Shown here: positions 24,017-31,163 of the stretch, one piece after another
Position numbering within the stretch: the first letter of the stretch is position 1
Layout: the number at the start of each line of letters is the position of its first letter
Virus record (IMG/VR): IMGVR_UViG_3300021475_000002
Coordinates: 1-47,198 of that record
Reading direction: 5' to 3' (one strand)
DNA length: 47,198 nt
DNA from: a virus
Notes under the pieces: generated by a model
What the model saw: the letters and a program-made list of their open reading frames with translations, nothing else
Database searches by the model: none
Told to the model about the DNA's origin: nothing
Translations under genes and position numbers: made by a program

Positions 24017-24255
24017 GCACTTACTGGCGGCGGCCGATCGTCTGCGAATGCGGTCACAAGGGATCTGTGCGCCGGCGAGAATCCGACTGGAGTTCGGACG
24101 AATGGTTCAACCTCGAGGGCTTTGCCGGCGGGCATCTCGAAATCACCAACGGAAAGCTCCTCCCTGACGACCTCTTAGCGGCCATGACCCCGAAATGCCC
24201 GCAGTGCAGGCGGACAGGAAAGGCGTCCTATGCCGGCAATTGGACGATGGGATGA
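24013..24255 (+). CDS. Small zinc-ribbon protein
   Basis: The 80-residue product has two C-x-C/C-x2-C knuckles: VCECGHKGSVRRRESDW near the start and PKCPQCRRTGKASYAG near the end. This suggests a zinc ribbon that binds nucleic acid. It is the last gene of the coupled replication operon and is followed by a 363-base gene-free region. Confidence 0.7.
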   Translation: MSTYWRRPIVCECGHKGSVRRRESDWSSDEWFNLEGFAGGHLEITNGKLLPDDLLAAMTPKCPQCRRTGKASYAGNWTMG

Positions 24256-24348
24256 ACCGCGGAAATCCGCAGAAATAAGTTAAGCCGTTGAAATCGTAGA
24301 GCCCGATCCGCAGAAATACCGCCCGAAATATCCCGGCTGCGCCCAACA

Positions 24349-24372
24349 CCGGCGCCCGACATCGGGTGCCGG
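24349..24372 (+). terminator. Strong hairpin after early operon, possible terminator
   Basis: CCGGCGCCCG pairs with CGGGTGCCGG around ACAT, a 10-bp stem with one G-U pair. There is no T-run after it, so intrinsic termination is uncertain; it could also be a processing or binding site. A second small hairpin (GCCCG/CGGGC, 24406-24418) follows. Confidence 0.4.
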
Positions 24373-24382
24373 TCCTAGAGAA

Positions 24383-24405
24383 CGCTGGTGTCTGGCGTTG
24401 TGGGC
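24383..24405. repeat. Inverted copy of early-leader sequence
   Basis: The reverse complement of this stretch reads GCCCACAACGCCAGACACC and ends AGCG. It matches 12552-12572 apart from a two-base gap and one substitution; the last 13 bases (CCAGACACCAGCG) are identical. The pair brackets the 12 kb early operon in inverted orientation. Confidence 0.7.
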
Positions 24406-24551
24406 GCCCGCTTCGGGCAGTTTGTCAAGAACGGGTCGATTAAGTCTCGAGCCGGCATGCTCTCGCTGCGAAAGACCAATCAGATCAACTCGTTACCCGC
24501 ACTCGCCCAACACCCAACACTTTCGCCGAAACGCAGAAATTCCGCAGCGGT

Positions 24552-24580
24552 TTGCAATACGGCAGTCGGATGTTTATATG
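24552..24580 (+). promoter_or_regulatory. Candidate promoter for 24619-25010 genes
   Basis: TTGCAA (24552-24557), a 17-base spacer and TATATG (24575-24580) give a fair sigma-70-type promoter. It would drive the two small rightward genes that follow. Confidence 0.45.
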
Positions 24581-24618
24581 TTGTGGTTGCGCTAACTGCG
24601 TTGTGAGGAGCATGAGCC

Positions 24619-24780
24619 ATGGTTGTCCGGTATGTCACCTCAAACGGCGTGAAAGTGATGGGTCCGCCCTACACCGACGCGGAAGTGCGCGAGATGTTTC
24701 GCCGCATGCAGAACGGTCCGCGCATGATGACCAAGGTTGGCGCCCGCGCGCCGAAAGCCAAGCAAGAAGCCCAGAAATGA
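24619..24780 (+). CDS. Small basic protein
   Basis: The 53-residue product starts at ATG 24619 with GAGGAG about ten bases upstream. It begins MVVRYVTSNGVKVMGPPYTD and continues with a helical AEVREMFRRMQNG and a Lys/Ala-rich tail. No family is recognised. The stop overlaps the next start as ATGA. Confidence 0.6.
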   Translation: MVVRYVTSNGVKVMGPPYTDAEVREMFRRMQNGPRMMTKVGARAPKAKQEAQK

Positions 24781-25010
24781 AACCCACTAAGAAACTGGCG
24801 TTGGAATTTGCCGACATGCTTGAACTCAGCGCGCTCGAGCCAGGTCAGGATCTCGACTGGAACGACGTGCGCGAAGTGATCGCCGGTCTCACTGAAGACC
24901 AACTTGACAGTTTTCGGCTCGGCCTCCTGACCGACTGGACGCACGCGATCGCTACTAAGCGCCTAAGTTGGCGGCGCGGGCGCCCCGCCGGCAAATTGCT
25001 GGTCCTGTAG
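24777..25010 (+). CDS. Small unknown protein
   Basis: The 77-residue product starts at ATG 24777 and is coupled to the preceding gene. MKPTKKLALEFADMLELSA is followed by DWNDVREVIAGLTEDQLDSF. It has a helical, acidic character and a basic C-terminus (RRGRPAGKLLVL). Its last 48 bases overlap the end of the convergent late gene at 24963. Confidence 0.6.
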   Translation: MKPTKKLALEFADMLELSALEPGQDLDWNDVREVIAGLTEDQLDSFRLGLLTDWTHAIATKRLSWRRGRPAGKLLVL

Positions 25011-26597
25011 CTTTTTCCACCAATCGTCGTATTCCGGCGACGTCCCGATCGGCGTCGCCGCCACCGGCGCAGCCCCGACCGCGAGCAAGGGCCATTTGCG
25101 CTGCCAGAAGCCCTGCGCGACGTCCCGCGGGTCTTTGCCCGTTCGATAAGCAGTGTTTTTGATCCGGTCCTGATACATATCGAGCCAGGTCTTATTCGGG
25201 TCGGTTTTGACGCCCGTCAGTTGAGCATTGCCGACCCACCCGGACGCCTGCGCCTGACCGGGCGCCATCTCGGCCTCTTGGCCCAAATCCTGATAATAGT
25301 CCTCCAGGCCCGCGTATTCGTTTTTCGCCGGCATGTCGACCCAATAGGTCGGGTTCTTAAGGGCGTCCTCCATCGTGAGGTTGCCGGCGTTGAATTCGTC
25401 CTGCGGGCGATACTTGCTTTTATCCGGCAACGTGATTTGCGTCTGCAGCCAGCGCGGATCTTCAGCCAGCATGGCGGGCGCGCGAACGGCGTGCCGGTCG
25501 ACCGCCACGGGCGTCAGGTTGCCCTCCAAATTCGCGCCGTAGGACGGCGTCTTGGCCGCGTCGCCCTGGCCCCATGCTCCCTCCAGAATCTGATTGACCG
25601 CCTTCTGGTGGCCCTGGTTGGCCAACCCGCCATGGTACGGATCGGGAGGGGTTTCGCCGACGACCGGCGGCGGAAGATCTTGCCCTTCGCGCCAATAATA
25701 ATACGACGCTTCGCGTAAATTGGTCGGGACTTCGTTCAACGAACTGGTGGCGGCGTTATAGTCGATGTACCGCTTGAAAGCGTCCCGTCCGGCCTGCTCG
25801 GACCCCAGAGCGTCGATCGCATCCTGAATCGCCGGCTGCGCATTGTGCCAGGACATGCCGACGTCCGTGCCCCGGCGAATGGCCTCGAGCATCTTCTCCC
25901 GCACGGCTTCGTTAGCGATGAGATCCTGTACCCGCTGGGACGAACCCTTGGCCGGTTCGTACCGCGGCAACTCGACTTGCGGCACGTTCGGGACGTTAGC
26001 CAGTTCGGGCGCTTTGGTGTCGTAGATATCAGGGATCGTAACGTGCGGCGGCGGGTCCAAAGGCACGCCCTTGACTGGGCCGCCCTCCCAGGTCTGCGTC
26101 TGCGGGTTCCAGGAAACCTGGGGCAAATCTTTCGGCGCCTTGGCGCGCTTGGCGACCGTCTCGGCGACGGTCGGCGTCTGCGATGCGGCCCGAGCTTCAG
26201 CACTGACGGCGTCGAGCGGGCTCGCTGCCCTGGCGGTCTGCGCGGCTTCCTCGGCAACTTTGGCCGTCCTGGCGATTTTAGCGGTCAATGCGAGAGGCGC
26301 AGCCGCAAGGACGGGACTAACGTCATGGAGAGCCGATGCCGGGTTCATACCACCGCCGAACGTCGGCGAGGTGAGCATCTGGTAGGCTTCCCTGCCGAGC
26401 GTCGGTTGACTGAAATCGTCGCCGGACGATGGCGCGCCGGTAGCGGTGTCGATGCCGCGCCCGACGCCCCGCGCGCCGAGGTCATAAAGTCCACCGACGA
26501 CCTGGCGCGGGTCGACGGGAAAGAGGTCGTTGAGAAAACCGCGGCTCGGAGGCGGCGTCGGGCGAGGCGGCGAACCCGGAAGCGGTTTATCAGGCAC
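24963..26597 (-). CDS. Large virion-associated protein, last gene of late operon
   Basis: The product is about 544 residues from GTG 26597 (AGGG seven bases upstream); a TTG at 26603 is possible. The N-terminus is Pro-rich (GSPPRPTPPPSRGFLNDLFP), followed by an alanine-rich region (APLALTAKIARTAKVAEEAA) and a domain at about residues 330-390 (HQKAVNQILEGAWG, LEGNLTPVAVDRHAVRAP). The latter recalls a conserved motif of large phage polyvalent/internal proteins. Two hydrophobic residues stretches near the C-terminus (WPLLAVGAAPVAATP) may be membrane-active. It is probably an ejected internal protein. Confidence 0.6.
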   Translation of the reverse strand: MPDKPLPGSPPRPTPPPSRGFLNDLFPVDPRQVVGGLYDLGARGVGRGIDTATGAPSSGDDFSQPTLGREAYQMLTSPTFGGGMNPASALHDVSPVLAAAPLALTAKIARTAKVAEEAAQTARAASPLDAVSAEARAASQTPTVAETVAKRAKAPKDLPQVSWNPQTQTWEGGPVKGVPLDPPPHVTIPDIYDTKAPELANVPNVPQVELPRYEPAKGSSQRVQDLIANEAVREKMLEAIRRGTDVGMSWHNAQPAIQDAIDALGSEQAGRDAFKRYIDYNAATSSLNEVPTNLREASYYYWREGQDLPPPVVGETPPDPYHGGLANQGHQKAVNQILEGAWGQGDAAKTPSYGANLEGNLTPVAVDRHAVRAPAMLAEDPRWLQTQITLPDKSKYRPQDEFNAGNLTMEDALKNPTYWVDMPAKNEYAGLEDYYQDLGQEAEMAPGQAQASGWVGNAQLTGVKTDPNKTWLDMYQDRIKNTAYRTGKDPRDVAQGFWQRKWPLLAVGAAPVAATPIGTSPEYDDWWKKLQDQQFAGGAPAPPT

Positions 26598-27156
26598 TGC
26601 CAATCCCTACATCTTGAAAGTTTGTCACCAAAGGCGGCGACGCCTGGCCTGGCCCGGTCCCACCGCCGATGAAGATCTGATTGCCGATCTTGGTCTTAGG
26701 CTGCGCTTGCACCCATCCGGCCGGCCATTGCGCCGGCGGCCGGCCTCCCGGCATGCCGCCTGGCGCATAATAGTGGGTCGCGCCACCCGTCGGATCGGGG
26801 ATCATGCCGTTATAGACCTGGTCGACGATCGCACCGATGCGCGCATAATCAGGCGAGTTCGGGTTAATGCCGCCTTGCCTATTGCCGCCTTTGCCGGGCG
26901 CATTCCACATGCTGAATTGATGGTAGCCTTGCTGACCGGCTCTTCCTTCGGCCGGCGCTTGGACCACGCCTTGGATGCCTTCGCCATATCCGCCCGCGGC
27001 GACGCGGTTCAAGATGACGTGCGCGACTGCAGCCTGACCGGCCGGCGGCTCGCTGCCGGCTTCGCCGGCAATCGTCTTGATCATCGCATCGCGATCGTTC
27101 GGGTTCATCGGCGGCGGACGCGCGATCTGCGCCAGGGTCGACGGCACGTCAGGCAT
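26590..27156 (-). CDS. SleB/CwlJ-type cell wall hydrolase
   Basis: The 188-residue protein has the Hydrolase_2 (SleB/CwlJ) fold signature: MIKTIAGEAGSEPPAGQAAV, AHVILNRV, QFSMWNAPG, and PTGGATHYYAPG. The conserved Glu of AGEA is the expected catalytic residue. SleB-type enzymes cleave peptidoglycan glycan strands. It lies next to a second, larger protein with the same domain, among internal virion proteins rather than in the lysis cassette. A role in local wall opening during DNA entry is therefore likely. Confidence 0.85.
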   Translation of the reverse strand: MPDVPSTLAQIARPPPMNPNDRDAMIKTIAGEAGSEPPAGQAAVAHVILNRVAAGGYGEGIQGVVQAPAEGRAGQQGYHQFSMWNAPGKGGNRQGGINPNSPDYARIGAIVDQVYNGMIPDPTGGATHYYAPGGMPGGRPPAQWPAGWVQAQPKTKIGNQIFIGGGTGPGQASPPLVTNFQDVGIGSA

Positions 27157-27159
27157 AGG

Positions 27160-28605
27160 TCACCCGGTTGGAAAGAGCATGCGGAGGAGGTTCTGCGCCG
27201 ACGCCGTCACCGGGTTCGGCGGCGACATTGGCGGCACGTTGGCGGGCGCGAGCGGATCGTAACGGTCCGGCGCGAACTTGGGCGGTCCGGGGAACGACGT
27301 CGGCCGCGGCACGGGCTTGGGCGTCTCGTCGAGCGGCACGCTCTGCGCCGCCGGCGCGGCTGGCGCGGCTGCGGCTGGCGCAGGCGTCGACCCGACGCCG
27401 GGCGTAAGGTTCAACGCCGTGATCAGCGGCGCATTGCGGGCGCCCGTGCCGGTCGTCATACGCTCGAGCGGTATAAATCGGTCCTGAGGGTTGGCTGCAC
27501 TGCCGGCGGGCGCGACGGTCGCCGCGGGACTCGCTTGGGGCGCTGGCGCCCCTGCGGCGGGCGCGACGGCCGCCGCGGGGCTCGCCTGGGGCGCTGGCGC
27601 CCCCGCGGCGGCTACCGGAGGATAAGACTGGCGGGTTGCGACCTGGCTTTCGGGCGACGCGTTCGAATAAGCATCCCAAACGCTTTGATAGTTGCCTGTC
27701 GCCTTGGCCGCCTTGAGCGCCGCCAGCAGTTGGGGCGTTCGCTCGAGCGGCACGGCCGGCAGTTGCCAGTGATTGAACTCGGTAGCGTTGCCCGTCCCAT
27801 AGGGGTTGCTCAGCCCGTTCGCCTGGGCGATTTGCGCCCAGCGCTGAGTGATTCGTCCGTTCGGCCCATCGAGGCCGGCGATGTCCGACGCCAGGCCATA
27901 GGAATGCGACGAATTGCCACCCGCGTCATATGCGCTTCCGGTCTGGCCGGGTTCGCGGAATGCCGATGTGAGGCCGATCGGCAACCCTTCCGCCCGCGCC
28001 TGCTTGATCGCCGCGGCCAAACGAACGGCGAACTGCGGGTTCAGGTTGGCCGTATCGCCCGGCCTGTCGCCATGCTGGCTCAACGACGCCAAAAAACTGC
28101 GCGCTTCTTGGGCCGGGTCACCGCCGGCGCTGGAAGCCGCCCCCGGTGGCGGCGCGTGCAGGTCGACGGTCCCGGCGGTGGTCGCAGCGTTGAGCGGCAG
28201 GGTCATGAACGTATGGGCGCCGATCTGCGTCGGCGTTCCCGTCGCCCAGGCGGGTTGGGCGAGCTTCGGGTTATAGAAGTGCGTCGCACGATTGGTGTTG
28301 TCGTCGAGCTGCCCGGAGAACACCGCCTGCGCGACCTGGGCGACCCGCTGGTAGATCGGGCTGTTAACCGAGACGGAACGAGCATATTCGCCGCGGGGAT
28401 TGCCGGGGTTCCAGGAGGTAAACTGCTTCGGCGCGTAGATCACCCGCGCCATGCCGCCCTCTTGCGCCGGGTCGCCCCATGCGCCGCTGTCGGCGCGGTT
28501 CTTCAAGACGTTGGCGACCGCCTGCCATCCCGCCGGGCCTTCGTTCTCGGCTTCGGCAATGATGGTGCGGGTCACGGCGTCCAGCGCCTTTGCGCCCAGA
28601 GGCAT
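27160..28605 (-). CDS. Two-domain virion wall hydrolase (SleB plus M15 peptidase)
   Basis: The 481-residue protein has a SleB-type domain at residues 8-135 (TRTIIAEAENEGPAGWQAVA, VLKNRA, QFTSWNPG, RATHFYNP). A second domain at about 185-285 has the zinc-peptidase pattern of VanY/L5-like M15 enzymes: TSAFREPG, then SSHSYGLASDI (HxxxxxxD) and EFNHWQL. The first would cut glycan strands and the second cross-linking peptides. A Pro/Ala-rich linker contains a tandem 17-residue repeat, and the C-terminus is proline-rich. It is probably carried in the virion to breach the wall during infection. The ribosome site is weak. Confidence 0.85.
   Translation of the reverse strand: MPLGAKALDAVTRTIIAEAENEGPAGWQAVANVLKNRADSGAWGDPAQEGGMARVIYAPKQFTSWNPGNPRGEYARSVSVNSPIYQRVAQVAQAVFSGQLDDNTNRATHFYNPKLAQPAWATGTPTQIGAHTFMTLPLNAATTAGTVDLHAPPPGAASSAGGDPAQEARSFLASLSQHGDRPGDTANLNPQFAVRLAAAIKQARAEGLPIGLTSAFREPGQTGSAYDAGGNSSHSYGLASDIAGLDGPNGRITQRWAQIAQANGLSNPYGTGNATEFNHWQLPAVPLERTPQLLAALKAAKATGNYQSVWDAYSNASPESQVATRQSYPPVAAAGAPAPQASPAAAVAPAAGAPAPQASPAATVAPAGSAANPQDRFIPLERMTTGTGARNAPLITALNLTPGVGSTPAPAAAAPAAPAAQSVPLDETPKPVPRPTSFPGPPKFAPDRYDPLAPANVPPMSPPNPVTASAQNLLRMLFPTG
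27505..27606. repeat. Tandem 51-bp repeat in wall hydrolase linker
   Basis: Two adjacent 51-bp units (27505-27555 and 27556-27606) differ at a few bases and encode two copies of a Pro/Ala 17-residue unit (GAPAPQASPAA type). Copy number could vary by slippage. Confidence 0.85.
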
Positions 28606-28664
28606 GTTGCTTTTAGACCTCGTACGGCTTATGTGTTAGCCGAAATGCAACTGAGTTGGCCCAC

Positions 28665-28826
28665 ATGAACCCCGCAACCAAGCAGGACATCGAGGACGCG
28701 ATCGACGAATTGAAGCTGTATGTCGTCGAGCGCGAAAGCGCGTGGATCAAGTGGGTTCTCGGCATCCAGATCACCTACTTCGTCATCACCATCACCGTGG
28801 CGTTCGTTGCCGCGCACATCAAATAA
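28665..28826 (+). CDS. Small membrane protein, reverse-strand cassette
   Basis: The 53-residue product (MNPATKQDIEDAIDELKLYV, VERESAWIKWVL) has a charged N-terminal helix and a C-terminal transmembrane helix (GIQITYFVITITVAFVAAH). It is on the plus strand in a gap of the leftward late operon. A weak promoter-like TTGCTT-17-TATGTG lies at 28607-28635. It is followed 12 bases later by another membrane-protein gene. Together they look like an independently expressed pair. Possible roles are immunity or superinfection exclusion, or a holin-like function. Confidence 0.65.
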   Translation: MNPATKQDIEDAIDELKLYVVERESAWIKWVLGIQITYFVITITVAFVAAHIK

Positions 28827-28838
28827 TTAGGGAACACC

Positions 28839-29105
28839 ATGTCCATTCGCGATCTGTTTAACGCCATTGTCGACTACCAGTTTGATTTCAGCGGCGTCGG
28901 CCGCTGGATCGACAGTCTTACCCCGCCCCCCGGAACGCCAGTTTCGCACCATGTCGCATCCGCGCCGCCCGTGCCGGTTACGCTTGGCGATTTCTACCAA
29001 GTCGGTCTTTTAGCTCTCGCCTTCGTCGGGTGCATGCTGTGCCTATGGGGCGCGCCAAAGGTCATTGGTATCTTATCGAACCACCTGCTGCAGATAAGGC
29101 AATAG
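28839..29105 (+). CDS. Small membrane protein, reverse-strand cassette
   Basis: The 88-residue product starts with ATG after AGGGAAC. It begins MSIRDLFNAIVDYQFDFSGV, has a Pro-rich middle and one strong transmembrane helix (VGLLALAFVGCMLCLWG). The C-terminal 33 bases overlap the convergent end of the internal virion protein gene (29073). No family is recognised. See the preceding gene for context. Confidence 0.65.
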   Translation: MSIRDLFNAIVDYQFDFSGVGRWIDSLTPPPGTPVSHHVASAPPVPVTLGDFYQVGLLALAFVGCMLCLWGAPKVIGILSNHLLQIRQ

Positions 29106-31163
29106 CGCCGAAAGGACACTGCCCGGCGCGCTCATTGCTGCGTTCTTGACGCGCGGAATGATGTCCGGCGGCTGCGGCACTGCGCCGAGCCCGCCGCGCG
29201 TGAGATATTGCTGCATCAGCGGATTTATGGTTTCCGGCGTTACTCCCCGGCCGGCGACCGACCGGATGAATGACGGATCTTCGAGCGAAGACACGGCCAG
29301 ATGTCCGAGCCCGGTCGAGATCGGACGGAAAATCCCGCCGCCGACCGTCCCGGCCATATCGACCGCCGTCGCCAGGGCGCCGAGCTTCTCGCCTAGACCG
29401 CGCGTCGTGCGGGGCTTTACGGTCGTCTGCGCGGCGGCGATCGCGTCCTCGATGTCCTGCAGCCCCTGCGCGCTAACCGGATCGCTGCGCAGATCGCTCC
29501 TCACCTGATTGCCAATTTCGCCTGAGCGCGTCGCCAAGACGTCCGGTCGAAACTCACCCGACCCTGTACCGGATTGAGGCCGCGCCTTGGCGGCGATCGT
29601 TTCGGCAATCGCCCGATTGCCGGTCGCGGGATGAAACCCGCGATCGATCGCATCGAGATAACCCGGCTCCCCTTTCACCGCCGCATTGAGCTTATGGCCG
29701 ACCTCGGTCGAACTGGGACTGCTCCACGCGGATTCGCGCATCGTAGGCCCAACCCGCTCGAGGGTTCCGCCGACATCGGCAAGATCGGCTTTCCTTCGAC
29801 CCGCTGCGGTCCAATCGGCATCGAGTTGACGCCACTCGGGATGCCCGGCCTGATCGGCCGCCTCTCCGAGCGCCTGGGTCATGGCGTCGCCGATCTGATC
29901 CAGATGCGCGCCGACCACACGCTTGTTCGAAGCGCTGGTCGGCGACGCCGATTGGAACATATTGTCGACGATCGGGCCTAATGCGCTTCGGGTCTGCTTC
30001 AAGGCCGACCACTCGATCAATCCCGTATCGGGATCGACCTTCGCCAGCAGTTTCTGCAGCGCTACGTTCGCCGCGGCGCTGACGTCATCCGACACGCCTC
30101 GACTGTCTATGATGCTTTGCGCAAGATCGATGACCGGCCGTGCTTGAACCGGCACATTGGCGATCGGCGTTTCAATCCGGTCGGCGCGAACTTTGAGCGC
30201 CGTTTCCTCGTTAAACAGCTTTTCGCGAGCCTGCTGCCCTAGCTGTTCGGCGTAAGCATTCATCGACCCTGGGCCGGCCTCGGTAATGTCGGTCGTGCCT
30301 GGCGAAATCGTTTGCAAACCGCGATTGGCGCGCTCGGCTATGGCGTCGCTCTGGGCTTTACGCGCCGATCTGATTGGCGCGCCAAAAAACGGCAAATCAC
30401 CGAGCGCCTCCTCGGTGTTCGCCAACGACGGACCCGCGACCGAACTCAGCGGCGGGGTCACGTCGATCTTGCGGTTGACGTCAAAAGATTCACCGCCTCC
30501 GCTCTTGCCGAAAAGTCTGACAAAGGCGCCGCCCGTGCGAGTGGCGAGGTTGCGGCCCGTCGGGCCTAGCGCGCCCGCGACCTGCTGCGCCTCATCACTA
30601 TAGCCATGCGCTTTCGCCCATTCCTGCGCGGCGTTAGCCGCGAGCCAGTCGGCGACGCTGGCGCCCTCGGAACGCACCCCCGTGTAAATCTTGTTCAGAA
30701 CTCCAGGGGCTTCCTGGACACGAGAAATCGTGTTCGACGTCGGCACGAGGAATGGCGCGACCGATTCGGTCATTTGCTGGGCCGGCGTTTGATCCGGCGG
30801 CGCTTCGACCCCGAGCTGCTTGATAATGGCTTCGCTCGGCAGGCTTTGATCGACCGGCTGACCGTTGGTGTCGAGCAGGGGCGGCGGCTGTGGGGCGAAA
30901 TGCATGCCCAATTTTTCGGCGGCCCATCCGATCGCCTTCGGCACGGTCACCCAGGCGTTCATCGGCGCAGTCATGACTCGAACGCCGGTGCGCGTTCCGA
31001 TGTCCGCCCATGGCTGCGCTGCGGTCAGCGCGCCGCCAACCCTGTCCTGAAGTGAAACGACCGGGTTACCCTCTTCGTCAACTACGGTTGAACGCCCATT
31101 CGACGACGCTCCCGGCGCCGCGATCGGGTTCCCGTTTTCGTCAACAACCGTGGAGCCGGCCAT
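29073..31163 (-). CDS. Large internal virion (ejection-type) protein
   Basis: The 696-residue protein starts with a repeated STVVDENGNP/STVVDEEGNP motif (residues 4-33). It is long, helical and Ala/Gln/Asp-rich, without recognised enzymatic motifs. Position after the head and tail genes and size match the high-molecular-weight internal or ejection proteins of P22-like podophages (gp7/gp20/gp16 analogues). It probably enters the host cell with DNA. The sequence itself shows no homology that I can name. Confidence 0.65.
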   Translation of the reverse strand: MAGSTVVDENGNPIAAPGASSNGRSTVVDEEGNPVVSLQDRVGGALTAAQPWADIGTRTGVRVMTAPMNAWVTVPKAIGWAAEKLGMHFAPQPPPLLDTNGQPVDQSLPSEAIIKQLGVEAPPDQTPAQQMTESVAPFLVPTSNTISRVQEAPGVLNKIYTGVRSEGASVADWLAANAAQEWAKAHGYSDEAQQVAGALGPTGRNLATRTGGAFVRLFGKSGGGESFDVNRKIDVTPPLSSVAGPSLANTEEALGDLPFFGAPIRSARKAQSDAIAERANRGLQTISPGTTDITEAGPGSMNAYAEQLGQQAREKLFNEETALKVRADRIETPIANVPVQARPVIDLAQSIIDSRGVSDDVSAAANVALQKLLAKVDPDTGLIEWSALKQTRSALGPIVDNMFQSASPTSASNKRVVGAHLDQIGDAMTQALGEAADQAGHPEWRQLDADWTAAGRRKADLADVGGTLERVGPTMRESAWSSPSSTEVGHKLNAAVKGEPGYLDAIDRGFHPATGNRAIAETIAAKARPQSGTGSGEFRPDVLATRSGEIGNQVRSDLRSDPVSAQGLQDIEDAIAAAQTTVKPRTTRGLGEKLGALATAVDMAGTVGGGIFRPISTGLGHLAVSSLEDPSFIRSVAGRGVTPETINPLMQQYLTRGGLGAVPQPPDIIPRVKNAAMSAPGSVLSALLPYLQQVVR

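Larger units (their letters stand above)
24256..24618. other. Intergenic regulatory region (363 bases)
   Basis: No gene is supported. The stretch holds CCGCGGAAATCCGCAGAAAT (24257-24276), another CCGCAGAAAT (24308-24317), ACGCAGAAAT (24531-24540), two GCCCAACACC strings (24341, 24505), a 10-bp hairpin (24349-24372), an inverted copy of the early-leader sequence (24383-24405), and a candidate promoter (24552-24580). It probably separates two transcription units and may be a replication origin or control site. Confidence 0.6.

Noticed and set aside
26530-28668. 712-codon plus-strand open frame
   Set aside because: Arg/Gly-rich antisense shadow of the two SleB hydrolases and the last late gene, which have recognisable domains on the minus strand.
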